Below are positions 31,196 to 43,528 of a stretch of DNA of 64,000 bases, piece after piece. Position 1 is the first letter of the stretch, and every line of letters begins with the position of its first letter. The position numbers and the translations under genes were made by a program. Origin of the DNA: Chalara sp. BL73 (Eukaryota > Ascomycota > Leotiomycetes > Helotiales); NCBI GenBank assembly GCA_918026815.1, contig CAKJVC010000139.1, positions 473,335-537,334 on the forward strand, in the 5' to 3' direction. Under the pieces are notes generated by a model. That model saw only the letters and a program-made list of their open reading frames with translations, did no database searches and was not told the origin of the DNA.

Positions 31196-32975
31196 TTACT
31201 TCCAACCTTGGCTTTCTGCTTGAGCCTCCATTAGCGATCTCCAAAAGCGTACCAGGCCTTCCTTGAGTGCCTGCTTTTCTACAGTAAAGGTAACCCGAAA
31301 CCAGCCAAACTCTTCCGCCATGTACACATGCCCAGGGGCAATAATAACACCATTTATCCCGCAGATCTCTGCAATCCTCAGCTCACGTTGCTTATATACA
31401 CTAGCATTTGGAGAGGTCACTCTCAATGCGCTATAATCTGATAGCTGAAAGGAGGACTTAGATATGAGCAGGTGCCGAAGATCTACCCAGATACATAAGC
31501 CAGCATTCCTGCGAGTCGTTAGTCGTGCGACAGCCTACATTTAAGATACAGGTCCCGCAGATGCCATGCTTACATTTCGTAGTAACGGATGCCACGCTCA
31601 GAGAGAAACGAAGTCGCAATTCTGTATTGCTCTGCCATATCCTTTCTCTTCTTCAGCATAAACCCTTGGGTCCACAGTGTGTCTTCTAGCATAGCGGCCC
31701 AGATATCCTGCAGAATGTGAGATGGCCAAGAGAGTATGCTAACCACATCACAGATTAGCAGCGGTCTACCTGAGGAAGTAAGAGGATCGATACCCACCCA
31801 ATGCTCGACATCGCACCTATGATCCCTTCATTTCTTGTACATATAAGCCCCAGTCGTAAACCATTGGCGCAAAAATCTTTGCTTGCACCGTATAACACAT
31901 GAGTGCGTGTTGGGTCAATGACGCCGCAGAGATCAAGAGCTAGAGTAGAGCTGAAGTGGGTCGCGCTTGGAATGGCAGGATTAAGAAATACTGACTTTGC
32001 ATATATCTCGTCCGCGATGAAGTGCAATCGATGTCTACCACAGAAAGAAGCAAACTCTTTTATGGTTTCAGGAGGCTAGGTCTTCCGTTAACTTAATAAT
32101 TGGCCAAGCAAATAATAGTGATCGGGAACGCACATAGCATCTTCCGAGGGGGTTGTGTGGACTTAACCGTTTGGAGTTAGAGACTTCTACTTTAATTTCG
32201 TCTGGACCGAAACTGACTTGGAGATTAAAAGTGCACGAATGGCTATGCCTTGGCGCTCCGCTTTACGAAAAGCAGATTCGATAGCTATTTTGTTAACATC
32301 AACGCGGAAGACGTCGTCAAGTTTTGAATATCCCTCAATCCCTTCATACGTGATACCAACAACGCGAACATTACTGCGGTTCAGGATATCAATGCTGAAC
32401 CCATTATACAAAGGCTGTGGGATCAAGATTCCATCCCCTTCATTGCAAATGGCCCAGGCTAGCGAATCGATTGCACCAGCCAAACCGGGGGTAATGAAGA
32501 TGTTGTCGGCCGTAATTTCTTCTTTAGCTTGGAACTCTTCGGTCAGAAATGTAGCCGCAGCACTTCGGAGACGCCGAGATCCACGAGGGCCGGTGCTGTA
32601 AGTCAAGTGTTCCGCCGGACGAACCGTCATCTGTGCTCATAGCAGTCAGGAAAGGAACACAGAATGGAGCTAAGAATACCAACCTGCTCACTAATAAAAT
32701 TCACAACATCCTCATGCAAAAGACTATTTTCGGCCAGGCGAAGGATAACGCTATCTGTTGTCAGACTCAGGAAATTCTTAGTGAAAGTACCATATCGGCC
32801 GCACTCACGGGCCACTAGGATTGCTCAACGACCATGGGTTTCCCATGGACTTTTCTCGTGGGCCCCAGATATCTCGGTACACGAAGTTGCGTGCGCCTCT
32901 GTTTGATAATTGATGGCCAGTTGCTGCCGCTTGAATGTGCTGATCTTGTTTGAATAAATTCTCGCTAGATTCCAT
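31196..32975 (-). CDS. ACC synthase-like aminotransferase (class I/II, PLP)
   Basis: Seven exons (32975-32809, 32750-32684, 32630-32218, 32161-32134, 32075-31798, 31738-31574, 31508-31196) encode 476 residues of a fold-type I pyridoxal phosphate enzyme related to 1-aminocyclopropane-1-carboxylate synthase. Landmarks in order are the QLSNRGARN N-terminal arm, ILRLAENSLLHEDVV (the LGLAENQL-type box), HLTYSTGPRGSRRLRSA, ILIPQPLYNGF, SNPHNPLGRCY (built across a 28-bp micro-exon), FIADEIYAKSVF (cofactor Asp and Tyr), and the Schiff-base lysine in YGASKDFCANGLRLGLI. A late conserved WFRVTF segment carries the substrate-carboxylate Arg. Splice phases agree at all six junctions. Fungal members are rarely true ACC synthases and several act in secondary metabolism, so the substrate is unknown. 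The gene is open throughout. The MFS exporter follows upstream on the same strand. Confidence 0.88.
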
Positions 32976-34358
32976 CTCTACCAAGGGGTCATTTCTCAAG
33001 TAGAGGGCTATTCGATGAGGACAAGAACTTAAGGACAAGGCTTGGAGCTTTGTAGTCAAGGGGAGAAGTTATCTCGGGAATTTCCGACCAGTTTACACTA
33101 ACGGTTTGGGGCGTTGGGAGTATAAGTGGGAAAAGCAACGTGTCAATCTGACTTCGGCAGGGTGTCTCTTTTATTATTCCACAACTAATACTGCTTGGAC
33201 AGCCTCTAGAGAGACTTATAGGAGCGGATATTGCGGATATTGCGGCCCCTTCCCTTTAAAGCTTATTATCAAGCCATCGTGGTTAGTAGCAGAAATAGTG
33301 GGACCGACGAGAGTTAATAAACACGCATAACTGTAGAAGTTGCAAGCGAGCAATGATACAAATTATTGCTGTCTCGGCTGGTATGGAGTGTTTTTTTTTG
33401 TTTCTTTTTTTGGGTATGACTGCCCCACCTGCAGTTAAATGCTTGCTTTGGGTTTGGAGACACATTATTTGTCGCAAACCAACCAACCGAATTACGCGCT
33501 CGCGGAAACTAAACATTAGAGTCAATAAATAGTATAGAGCTACATTCTTCAACTACATAGTGGGCTAACAGTGGGGCAAGTCCTTTGATTGGCTAGGTAG
33601 TTGTACGGAATGGGTTGATTATACAACTTCACTATCGCTTGGGATAGTGGAAATAAGTAGACGATTCTGTGTGCCGCAAGACACAGGGTCCCCGGGGTGG
33701 GAGTTTTGGTCCCACATGAATTTTTGTCCGCGAAAACGGCACCGTTGATTGTATAAGGGCATTAAAGTGATTGGAAAGCTACTTGGTGAGGGACTGTCTC
33801 CAAATCAACTAGTATTAGTTTGTAAATTACCACTTCTCTACCAGAATTACTGGGCCCACCGAAAAGGCGCATATCACTTTCATGCAAATAAAGCAGATCA
33901 GTCAGGGCTTACCCTTAAATCCAGGTCGAGGTAGTATTAGGTAGCAAGACCAACTAAGCTCTAGGTAGCGTTCATGAGAAAGATTGGCGGCCTCAAGTTG
34001 ATCTTGCAAATGCGCCGATACCTTAGTATTTTTAGCCACGCAAACACAAATAATGCTAACCAGAGGCTAGTACAGCTCAGCGGTAGCAGTTTTTGCTATC
34101 TCTGACAACTCAAGATCGACACCATGAAGCTACTGCCTTGCATGTGAGGTGAAGGCTAGACAATAACATGACAGACCTTTGCAGAGTCTAAATAGAATGG
34201 CTTTTAGAATTTCTGATACTGTATGTAACCTCGTATAAACGCACTTGCCTTTTGCCGTCATTCCCTCTGCTTCAAAACGGTATTTCTTTACCCTTCTCAT
34301 CATTCTTAGTCTCATAATCACCACCTAACTACGACCAGTCTCGGCTGTCATCCCTAAC
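32976..34358. other. intergenic, no gene seen
   Basis: About 1.4 kb between the aminotransferase and the MFS transporter. AT-rich, with a long T-run near 33390. No repeat boundary or coding region is recognised. Confidence 0.5.
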
Positions 34359-36037
34359 CTACTCCTCCCGCGCTTCGCTCACTCCAGGTTTAACCTCTTC
34401 TTCAACTTGCCCAGACTCTAGCGATATAGGACCGGAATTCTGTAGCCTTATAAGTGATAACACCGCCGCCGCTTCTGCAGCATATTTGCAGCGCTTCCGA
34501 ATAGCTTTGCCGTATTTCCAGAACAAGAAAGGGAATGGCACACACGCTAAAGCTAGAAAGGCAGGAATAGAACTTGCCCAGTGAATCCCAAGTTTATTAT
34601 ACATGTCTGTGGTGAAAAGAGGGAATGCAGCGCCAAAGAGAGACCTTATGACATTGTTAGCTGCTAGTGCTGAGGCGGCAAAGATAACGTATGCGTCAAT
34701 GAGATAGTTGAGCAAGCCGAGGAAGACGAGGACAAGGCCAGCACCGAAAATGCCCGAAGCGATAATGGAGACAATCCAATGAACGTCGGACCCGTTAGTC
34801 CAGGCAAACCAGAAGAGTCCAACAGGGAGAAGAATAGACCCGATGATGGCGGGGGGTAGGCGCGCCTCAGGCTGCGCATTACCATTCGTTTTTGCGATGG
34901 CAGTAACATAGCGTTTGTTGTCGTAAAGGAAATAACTTGAGCCGGTTAAAACACCAGCCGCAACGCCGATAAAAGCCAGGCCCCCTACACCAGGATTCCA
35001 GCCTCGGTGGAGCTGATAAACGATAGGGAAAGCGGCGAAAAACATATACAATGTGCCGTAAATAATAGCAATATAGATGGCTGTGAGGAAGACAATAGGC
35101 TCTTTGAAGAGGAGAACCCATGGGCGGAGCAAAGCGGTAGAGGTCTTGACCTTGTAGTCGTCAAGTTTCGACCTGTAGCATTTTCCGGTAGCTTTTGAAA
35201 GTGCAGCAGCGCGCTTGCGGAGGAGGTAGGGGGCATATGTCTCAGGACAAATAAAGAGGGAGGCGATTAAAATGACCCCAGTGAAGAGTGCCATCATGCC
35301 TTCAACCCAACGCCAGCCTGCGGCATGGCTCAGGAAGCCGCCTGCAATCGGACCTTTGTAAATGTTAGTTGACTTCTAGTCAATAATGAAAAACTCGGGA
35401 ATGGCATACCTATGGTAGGACCTAAAAATACGGCGGCGGTGAAAATAGATGCGGCTATGCCTCGATCAGATGGTGCGAACATATCGGCAACAACGCCGCC
35501 TGAATTTGTCAAGGGCGATGAGCCAAATGCACCCGCAAGGAATCGGAGAGTTAGAAGGGTCTCGATGTCTTGAGCACCGCATGAGCCCGCCAGGAAAGCC
35601 GTAATAGCAAAGAAAGTACCAACAAACAAGCGTTGGCGTCCGTACACCTCGGACAGAGGAGCCCATAGTAGGGGACCTATCGCGAATCCAAGGACGAAAA
35701 GGGAGACGCCTAAAATAGAGACAATTCGGGAGACCTTAAAAAATGTGACAACTTGGGCAATGCCACCAGAGTAAGCTGAACTTGCAAAGGACACGGCTAA
35801 TGTACCGATTGTATTGATAAAGGTAATTGCCCATTTTCTGGTTTGGCTGAAGGTTGCGGGGTTGCGAGGATCGTCATGGAAAAACTCGACAAGATAAGGC
35901 AACTGAGGTGTGCCCTCTCCCTGATATTTATATTGAAGAGCCTTTTCAGTAGCACCAGCCTGATCATAGAGCAGCTTGAAATAACCTTCCCTCGAGCTTG
36001 ATTGCTGAGTCTCAACATCACCATCTAGGTGCGCCAT
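34359..36037 (-). CDS. MFS multidrug transporter (DHA1 type)
   Basis: Two exons (36037-35410, 35353-34359) encode a 540-residue major facilitator with 12 predicted membrane helices, which would expel drugs or a metabolite by proton antiport. The soluble N-terminus ends in the fungal DHA1 motif [32 protein letters not shown] (helix 1). It is followed by [16 protein letters not shown] (loop 2-3 motif A variant), [26 protein letters not shown] (helix 4 region) and the motif-C-like [24 protein letters not shown] across the splice. The six C-terminal helices follow a basic central loop ([13 protein letters not shown]). The preferred start is the ATG at 36037. The intron is 56 bp. It sits next to the aminotransferase in the same orientation and may export a product of the surrounding genes, which is inference from location. 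Confidence 0.9.
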
Positions 36038-36168
36038 TGTGCCGAAGAGGACATACACAGAGCTAGTAATGCTTTAAGGCTGTTGCTCGAACAGAAAATG
36101 ATAGGACATAAAAGAGGTTAAGAAGATCCAGTGAAGCCAGATCGATTGCTCGAAAAGAATGACCACGC

Positions 36169-36176
36169 CATATTTA
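36169..36176 (-). promoter_or_regulatory. TATA box-like element of MFS gene
   Basis: TATAAATA on the minus strand about 135 bp upstream of the ATG. Confidence 0.4.
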
Positions 36177-37754
36177 TAGCTTAAATGTCTCTGTATATTT
36201 CTCCTTGAGACGGAAATGTCCACGTACAGCTAGCTCTGTACACAACTCAGTTCCGGATGTCTGGATTTATAATACACTATATTTTCAGGAACACCCTAGC
36301 TGAGACCAGGAGGGAGGCGCTGTGCGGATAGTGAGAAGCTACTGGCTATATTACTAAGATTGTTCAAGATACTTATGTGGACACAAGCTGCCGAAGCAAT
36401 AGCTATTATAAATCAAAACTTGATGTTTCTCGCGATCGCTACTTTGCTGTCGCAAAGATACGTAAGTAACACACCCTTAATACTATCCTCCCTCTAAACA
36501 AACGTTAAAGGATGGGTCATGTGGGTATTGCCAAGGACCAATGTACAAAAGTAAATAAAAGTAAACGACAGATGCTGAAAATGGAAAGCCGTCATCCTTG
36601 CCCGCATTAGCCTGACTTTGCTAAGCTTTCGGCAATGCACAAAGCTCTTACCTAAAGAACAACCATTTACTTCTATACAACCTTCACTCCTTTTAAAGAC
36701 TAACCTAGATTCCCTGGGGGCCCCCGTAAATATTACAGGAGTCTGTTAAAGAGCTGGTCCTTTTGGCGCGTAACTTCCATAATTTCGGTATACTGGGCAA
36801 TCGGACCTGCCGAGCTTCAGGCCAAAAGTTGCACGTGCCTGCTGCCTTGTGACATCTAGCTAGTTGATATCTCATAACCCACAGTAGTAGCTATAATAGG
36901 AAGTGTAGTACCAGTAGAGGGCGTTAGGAGCTGTATTTGTCTCTTTTCCGTGCTCTAGATCGGAAACTTGGTTGTTGCCACTGTGAGTGAGGTTTTCGGG
37001 CGGCGCTGTTGTCTTGATAGGCAATTGAGCACCATTTTTTAAAGCTGTTTTGACACTCTGAATACAACTTTGATAAGAGTGACGTCGAATGCCATTGAGG
37101 ACAAGAACTTACGAGATGGGAATGTATCGGCAACATAGCATTTGAACTCTCCAAGGTGGGATCGAGGCGCAGAGTTGGTGTTATACAAAGGAGAGAAGTA
37201 GGAGTATAATGAATAATGGATTTAATAATTCTATCCATTGTTTGGTTTATTTCAATACGTTGTACCAACAATCCCTAAGCACTCTACAGAGCTGAAGGCT
37301 GCCCGGAACGTTACAACACAAAACATTACAATATATTACGTAGCTAAATATCAACCCTTTATTCTTGAAAAAAAATACTATTTATTTATATAAATTTTTG
37401 TAGCTAGTTGAAGTCCTGGGATTTTTAACTTCTCAACTGTCACAACTACGTAAGCGAGCTTACCGAGCCTCAGGCCTCAGGCATCAGGCTGCGGGTAGCT
37501 TGTTACCTGCTTGTAACATCCAGGAACAGTCTGAATAACTGGGTATAAGTACGGCCGTCTATTTTATACAGCATGATGTCAACAAAAATTTACGGGCCAC
37601 TGGTGCCGCTTTCTCAGTTTTGAATTACTCGTTGATGCAGGAAGTGTCTTTCTCAATCATCAAAACTTCACATCTCGTTTCAAGGACCAAGTCAGGCCCC
37701 TCTTTTTTCAACCCCATCTCTACATCTGCGATACAAAGAGCACCGGCCGCCACA
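36177..37754. other. intergenic, no gene seen
   Basis: The promoter side of the MFS gene and of the ankyrin gene. It includes a perfect 10-bp GGGGGCCCCC palindrome at 36716-36725. Frames at 36924-37271 have no features. Confidence 0.5.
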
Positions 37755-38975
37755 ATGCTGCCTGATGAAGTAACATGCTTCTGGGCAAATCGTTACGCTT
37801 ATGCAACTAGCAAAATATCACTTGAGACCTTTTTGGGAAACACCCTCGATCATGTATTTGCTGGTACGCGGCACCCAGAAGATGAACGTCTTGATGAGGC
37901 AGACATCGTAGACTGGTCTAATCGTGGTGATGCTGTAATTGCTGCCATCAAAATATGTATGATCCAGCAAGACTTTGCTCCTCCCTTAGGTTGGCCCCCA
38001 TCCCCTGAACGAGTAGAGCAACTGTTAATATTCCAATTTTTGCCAGAGATACCGGAGTCACTGGTACAAATGTTGTTGCAGTGCAAGTCCGAAACATTAG
38101 ACGGCCTTCGTGCTCTTGATTACCAAGGAGGTGGATCGATACTTGAAACGCCCCTCCTCCACCAAATCCTTGTGGCCATGGCGCTGCAACAAGGCAATCG
38201 AGATCTAGTTAAAGAGATGATCAAAGTCGCTCCACCAGGTCCCAGATGCGACCTTCTGTTTGGTGTTGAATGTGATTCATCTATACACCTGAAATTTAGA
38301 ACAAGAAGTGCTCTCTCCCATGCTGTATTCAAAGATCAAGTCGATAACGGATGTGACGTGTGGAGTGCCTTGATCCGCGCTGGTTGGGCTGTACCGAGGC
38401 CATACATGCATGGTTGGGCTACTTCAAGCACAAACATGGAAGCTGGTATTGAGCTGTTGAAGACCCTCCAAGAGCGGGGCATTCCAATAGACGTACAGGC
38501 CGTCAATTCGGTTCTCTGGACGGGGGGCGATCTTGCTATGCTTGACCATGTGCTTCAAATGTATATTCCAGATAATGGAGATCCTCTATCACCAGCTCTT
38601 GGGGGATCGGAAGGCCACGAACTCTTAAAAGCGGCGGCAAAAAGTAAAGAGGGCACAGAGATACTTCAGATTTTGTGGAAGCATAGAGTCACCGACATCA
38701 ATTGGCTACCAAAGATCATACCGAGTAGCAAGTCTGACCCTCGTCACCTAACAGAGCTGATGATGAATCATGAATTGCAGCGGCAGACCCCTCTGCATTG
38801 CGCAGCCTCGGTCGGCAACGCCGCTGCGGTGGAATGGCTTATTCTGAAAGGCGCAAGACCTGAACTCGATAATCAGGGCCGGAATCAATACGATGTAGCC
38901 AAATCCTGGAAACGAGATGACTCTATTCATATTTTCGAGAAGTACGGATGGAAGCCGAGTGAAAAAGGGAAGTAG
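37755..38975 (+). CDS. ankyrin repeat-containing protein
   Basis: A 406-residue intronless protein when started at the ATG in CCACAATGC (37755). An in-frame ATG at 37620 would add 45 residues with little structure. The C-terminus contains one clear ankyrin repeat (QTPLHCAASVGNAAAVEWLILKGARPELDNQG), followed by a second partial repeat. Upstream segments such as LLHQILVAMALQQGNRDLVKEMIKVAP and SALSHAVFKDQVDNGCDVWSALIRAGW look like degenerate ankyrin units. Many fungal proteins of this type have tandem ankyrin helices used for protein binding, and no catalytic or membrane feature is seen. Function is unknown. It has no obvious link to its neighbours. Confidence 0.75.
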   Translation: MLPDEVTCFWANRYAYATSKISLETFLGNTLDHVFAGTRHPEDERLDEADIVDWSNRGDAVIAAIKICMIQQDFAPPLGWPPSPERVEQLLIFQFLPEIPESLVQMLLQCKSETLDGLRALDYQGGGSILETPLLHQILVAMALQQGNRDLVKEMIKVAPPGPRCDLLFGVECDSSIHLKFRTRSALSHAVFKDQVDNGCDVWSALIRAGWAVPRPYMHGWATSSTNMEAGIELLKTLQERGIPIDVQAVNSVLWTGGDLAMLDHVLQMYIPDNGDPLSPALGGSEGHELLKAAAKSKEGTEILQILWKHRVTDINWLPKIIPSSKSDPRHLTELMMNHELQRQTPLHCAASVGNAAAVEWLILKGARPELDNQGRNQYDVAKSWKRDDSIHIFEKYGWKPSEKGK

Positions 38976-39554
38976 TTCAATTTGTAGCAATACATTGATT
39001 CTTATTTCACAGACGAAGTTGAACAAATTTTGGAAAATATTGTTGGGGACATCTGCAAGGTCTTTTTAAGCTCTATTTAGCTACCCAACAGGCTTCCCAC
39101 CCTACCCATACCGTATCTCTGCCTTCCGCATCTCTGTATAAGCCAACAGGAGAGGAGATGCACGAAATATCTCCTGGGCAAATAGCATTCTCGGTCGAGA
39201 AAGTCGATGATAACAAAAGGTTGAGATCAAACGATTGAGGTAGGCCAGCTGTGATGAGGAGCCGGGAGCCGAGCGCTGCAATGGGCATCCTAGGTACGGC
39301 GTGGGACGGCAAGGTGCGGTGCGTGGAAAATTTAGTTCGTCGGTGGCGAATGAATGTAGGTATTCAACCCTTTCGGTATAAGAAATTGAAGATGATATCT
39401 CAAAAATGGCAGCAGTAGGGAGTCAGGAAACGAATCAGGCAAAGAAATTATTGTGAAGCTACAGAAATGGCGTTTTCTTGAAATGGGCTCCCCTGAAATC
39501 CTTCTAGCTGTCTTCGTATCCGGCGTTGAATGAGAGTGCGTCAAGAATGACCTT
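38976..39554. other. intergenic, convergent 3' ends
   Basis: About 580 bp between the ankyrin gene and the next minus-strand gene. Frames here are featureless. Confidence 0.55.
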
Positions 39555-40890
39555 TCAGGTAGGTCTAGGATGATACGCCACATAAACTTGAAGGCAGGCA
39601 AGGATGATCTGTATCATTCCAATAATAACAGTTGTACCAAAAAACAGCAAGCCGGCGACCCAAATGCTATACCATTGTGAGGGATTTCGACGATCTTTCC
39701 ATACCTGTGCCAGAGTTTGAGGCTTCGTCTCGTCGAATATCTGCTTGAGGATAACCAGGCGATCATGCCAGAAGCTGTAAGGCATGTTAACCCTGGCACT
39801 AGGAAGCTGCAAATCGATCCAGTGCTTTTAATTGAAATTATCACCCACTGAAAGTTATCAATTTCCCGTTCATGCCTTGTTGGGATACCGCATTGTCCTA
39901 CTTCTTGGTCAAGCGTTAAACAATCAAGCTTAGCTTGCTTCTCAAGGAGCCAAGCCTCTGTATCCCGTTGATGAGTTGGGAAGAGAAGGCTAAGCGTCTT
40001 CATAGTTTCCTTTATAAAGCCTTCGGGATACATAGAACTGTGGATATATGTATTAGCTTGGCGCGCAAAACCTGTCGTGGTTGATAAGTGGCTTTGAAAC
40101 CTTATCACCCAGAAATCGGGACGAATCGATAATGCGTAGATGAGGGCCGATAGGAAACACTTTCTGTAGCATACCTCTGTAGCTGATGACGGAGAAACGA
40201 AGCATGGTGGAAAATGGCGACGCTCTTGAAGTCACTCCTTCCACTCCCACTCACTCTTAAATGATTAAGCAGATTATCTGTCCATTCTATGGTGAAACCA
40301 CCAATACGCTTGAGGTTTCTTGCTGTAAAAGCCTCGTCAAGGTTTACCATTTCCCCCTCGAGCACGTTGCTCGGATTCATTTGAAAGTGAACTTTGAAGG
40401 CATTCGAGATCGATTCTTTGTCCCATTGCAGATACCCCTCTCCGACGCGGAAGCCGTGTGGATAGGCTTTTGTTGGGACCATCAGCTGTAGTTGAGTCGT
40501 AAGATCTATCACATCTCTTGACAGATCCCGCATTTGGTTTGGAACTTCGGAAAGGAGAAAGGACTCAATTTCACTTAGTGAGGATCCAACCTTAATCATC
40601 TGGGCAATGGAAATTATATGTCTCAACTTGAGAGCAGATACATCGGGTCTCTGTAGATTAGGCCCATTCCCGAGCCAACCTCGTACCAATGGCAGCAAGC
40701 GACATTGCTTCACAGCGAATTCAATGTACGCATTCGCAGTCTGGTCGCTCTGCTGATTAAGGTCACTAGGTAGGTTCCAAAATTGTTTAAGAATTATTTG
40801 TCTGGTTTTTTGGTTCAATGGTTGGACGCCAAGGTCCAAAAGTGGTGTTTGTAGGGCTTCTGACCCTGAAATCTCAGTATTGGGGGCCAT
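39555..40890 (-). CDS. fungal conserved protein with C-terminal membrane segment
   Basis: Three exons (40890-40175, 40037-39849, 39774-39555) encode 374 residues of a family common in filamentous ascomycetes and of unknown role. The conserved words are IEWTDNLLNHLRV, AIFHHASFLRHQLQ, TMKTLSLLFPTH, and the strongly kept tail FWHDRLVILKQIFDETKPQTLAQVWKDRRNPSQWYSIWVAGLLFFGTTVIIGMIQIILACLQVY. Within that tail the final 25 or so residues form one hydrophobic transmembrane helix. The soluble part is helical with no catalytic pattern. Splice junctions split the codons of a Ser and a His and agree in phase (introns 137 and 74 bp). These genes often occur in many copies and near variable regions of fungal genomes. 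A role is not assigned. Confidence 0.8.
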
Positions 40891-41407
40891 TTTGCCTCCG
40901 AGAATATGGGGAACTTATGGAAGAGATATGCCAGTGTGAAGAATAATTAATGTGGTCTAGCTGTATGCACATGATCCGCTAGCGAAAGCCAATTGCTCAA
41001 TCTCCTTTTGTGACATATAATAAGCCGTAATATTAAATCTGCGGCAGCCTATCGTGTTGCCCATCTGGCGAAAAACGAATAACTTCTTGTAGTAGCTGAA
41101 CACCAGGCAGCTGGAGACGCAATTGACATACCCGTGTACCAAGGAGAGCAATAGATGATATATGGTCACCAGGCCAAGCTCTTTGGAAGGTAACTGAATT
41201 TTGTGTTGCCTTCTCAAGTTTGTCAAAATAGGTAATGGTCTGAACTTTACCAACAGATATATGGTCACAAATGGATATAATATCAGATTCTAATGCATAT
41301 CTATATCAGAGATGGAGATGCTTCCTTGCCCAACGCCTAAAATGCTTTGATATGCCCGGAAAACTCGTTATACATTGGGTGATAATAAATCATACTTCAC
41401 ACAGCGC
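40891..41407. other. intergenic, no supported gene
   Basis: A minus-strand frame of 103 codons (40957-41268) has no recognised motif and is probably chance. Confidence 0.5.
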
Positions 41408-43528
41408 TCAACCTATTGTTGTTAGCAGTGTGCCGTGCGATGAAGTTGAGGAAATAAAGCTTACATCCTCGATACTGGCTTGTAGAAACTTCCTCGTTTC
41501 CAAACCAACCCAAACCTTGAGCATGGAGAAGTCACCTTGCCTCAACATACCACCTCCACTCTGAGCACCAAGCTGCCGCAAGATAGGCAGTGCGCTTGAA
41601 AGAAGATCGATATTTGGGTTCAAGGCTCTCCCAATACCTTCAAGCAACAAAATTGAGATGACAACATTCACGAAATCACCTTCCATCCTCACGTGGTGTT
41701 GACGAACCATACCTAAAACTTCGTTGAGAATATCCCCAATCTTCATATTGGCTAGTGCAAGGGTTCGAGACTTGACGCCAAGGACAAGATGCTGCATCTT
41801 CAAGGCGAAGATTTCCTGGTTGATGACCGCGTCCGGCTGCCTACAGCGTTCGCACATCAGATTGCCAGCTTTATAGCCATCGAATTCAGCCACGGCTTTG
41901 AACAGATCGAGGAAATTCCTTCGATTGGTGGCATTGAGTTCTGTGACCAAGCCAGTGTCGATGAAAATCAGTTGCGGCCGGAATCCCTCGCTGTCAATTT
42001 TTGCTAGCTCGGCCTCCCACGCTTTAGTGTCTCTTTTATTTCGATAGGGCCGTAGGCGGGCTAGAACTTGCTCTGTAACATCTAGCTGCTCTTGTGGATT
42101 CTCCTCCTTATGCTTCTTGAACGGGTTGTGTGGCTTGGACGACTGGTAGAAACGGACCATTATGTTTCCTGGGTGCAAATCAGCGTGGATGAAATTGTCT
42201 ATCAACAACATCCTTAGAAAGGCATCAAGCCCCTCGTCCGCAATTTCTTGCTGGAAGACGCCTCCTCCATTCTCCATGAAGTCAGACAACGGGATACCTT
42301 GTGCGAATTCCTCGATTAATACTTGGCGCGTGGTAAACTCGGTGTATGGATATGGGAACCAAGCAGTTGTTCGCTCTTTAAAGTTCTTGCGAAAGATGCT
42401 AAGATTTGCGGCTTCTATTCGGAGGTCAAGTTGGAGCCGCATCATTTCCCCGAATTGGTCGACTTCGTCGGGCAAAGACAGCCATTCCATAGTCGGTATG
42501 GCGTTAATAAGATTCGCGAAAAAGTTCATGATTTTCAGATCTCTCCTAACCATCCTCTCTACCCTTGGATGTAAAACTTTGATTGCAACATATGATGAGG
42601 GAACTCTCTGAGGGGTGCTCTTGATCAGTGTGTCAACATTTCTTCGTACAGATTTCCGCAAGTTCATTCCACTCTCAATATCCGTGTCTCCTGGTGCCGC
42701 CAGACCAGGCTTCAGTTTCGCCTTGTACACTTGTGCAATCGCTCCCACACCCAACGGCTTTTCGTCGAACTCCTCGAATATATCCTCGAATTCTCTACCA
42801 TCAAATGCCTTTTGTATGATGACTTTCGTCTGATGCAGTGAGTGTGCCGGTGCATTGGAATGAAGTTGTGACATGATCTCGCACATCTGCGTGGGGAAGA
42901 TATCCGATCTCGACGCTGCCCATTGCCCCAGCTACTCCCTATATTAGCACTCTTTCCATGCTAATAGAGCGCTTCCGCATACCTTGATGAAAGCCGGCCC
43001 CGCCCTCTCCATACTCTTCACCAAGAAGCCATACCACCACAATGTACCACTCCGCTCATTGTCCCTTCCTTTAACCCTTCTCCCAAGCCAAACCGCTGGC
43101 ACACTCACAACCACCGGCACGAAAATAACCACCAGATGTAAGAGCCGTAACGATGTACACAGTGGTTCCCAAATCCATAGATCTAGAAATAGCACAACCT
43201 GATGTCCACGCTTTGAGATCCCATGTTCATCAGCACCAATCTTCTTATCGATCTCCTCTCTTGACGCTTCTAGCATGCGCCCTTCGGCTGTATGTTCGGT
43301 ACCTCCATTATCCCTCTCTGATAGCTCTATGAACACTGAGGGGCTTAAGGCTGCTGCAGAGGCGAAGAGGAGGATACGACCTGTTGGTGCTGGAGGGCGG
43401 TGGAATGACCCTCGGTAACCCCAGCTAAAGGTGCGTCGGAAGACCAATTGCAAGGCAGATGGTGCGGGAGGACGGAGCCGTGTGGTTTGACGCGTGCATA
43501 GCCGCACGAAGGCCAGCGCCGACCTCAT
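41408..43528 (-). CDS. ABC1/UbiB-family atypical kinase, mitochondrial (Mcp2/ADCK2-like)
   Basis: Two exons (43528-42983, 42931-41408) encode a 689-residue atypical kinase related to yeast Mcp2 and human ADCK2, which act in mitochondrial lipid or coenzyme Q balance. The N-terminus is Arg/Ser-rich without acidic residues (a presequence). A hydrophobic segment near residue 130-150 (LRLLHLVVIFVPVVVSVPAVWL) may anchor it in the inner membrane. The family KxGQ signature reads K-LGQ and is split exactly by the 51-bp intron. The nucleotide region has the alanine-loop segment VGAIAQVYKAKL and the VAIKVLHP lysine. The catalytic loop is HADLHPGNIMV, and the metal-binding motif is IFIDTGLV in place of DFG. 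The gene is open and in phase. Confidence 0.9.

Noticed and set aside
36716..36725. Perfect GGGGGCCCCC palindrome
   Set aside because: Too short and isolated to be a meaningful element. No repeat or gene feature is attached.
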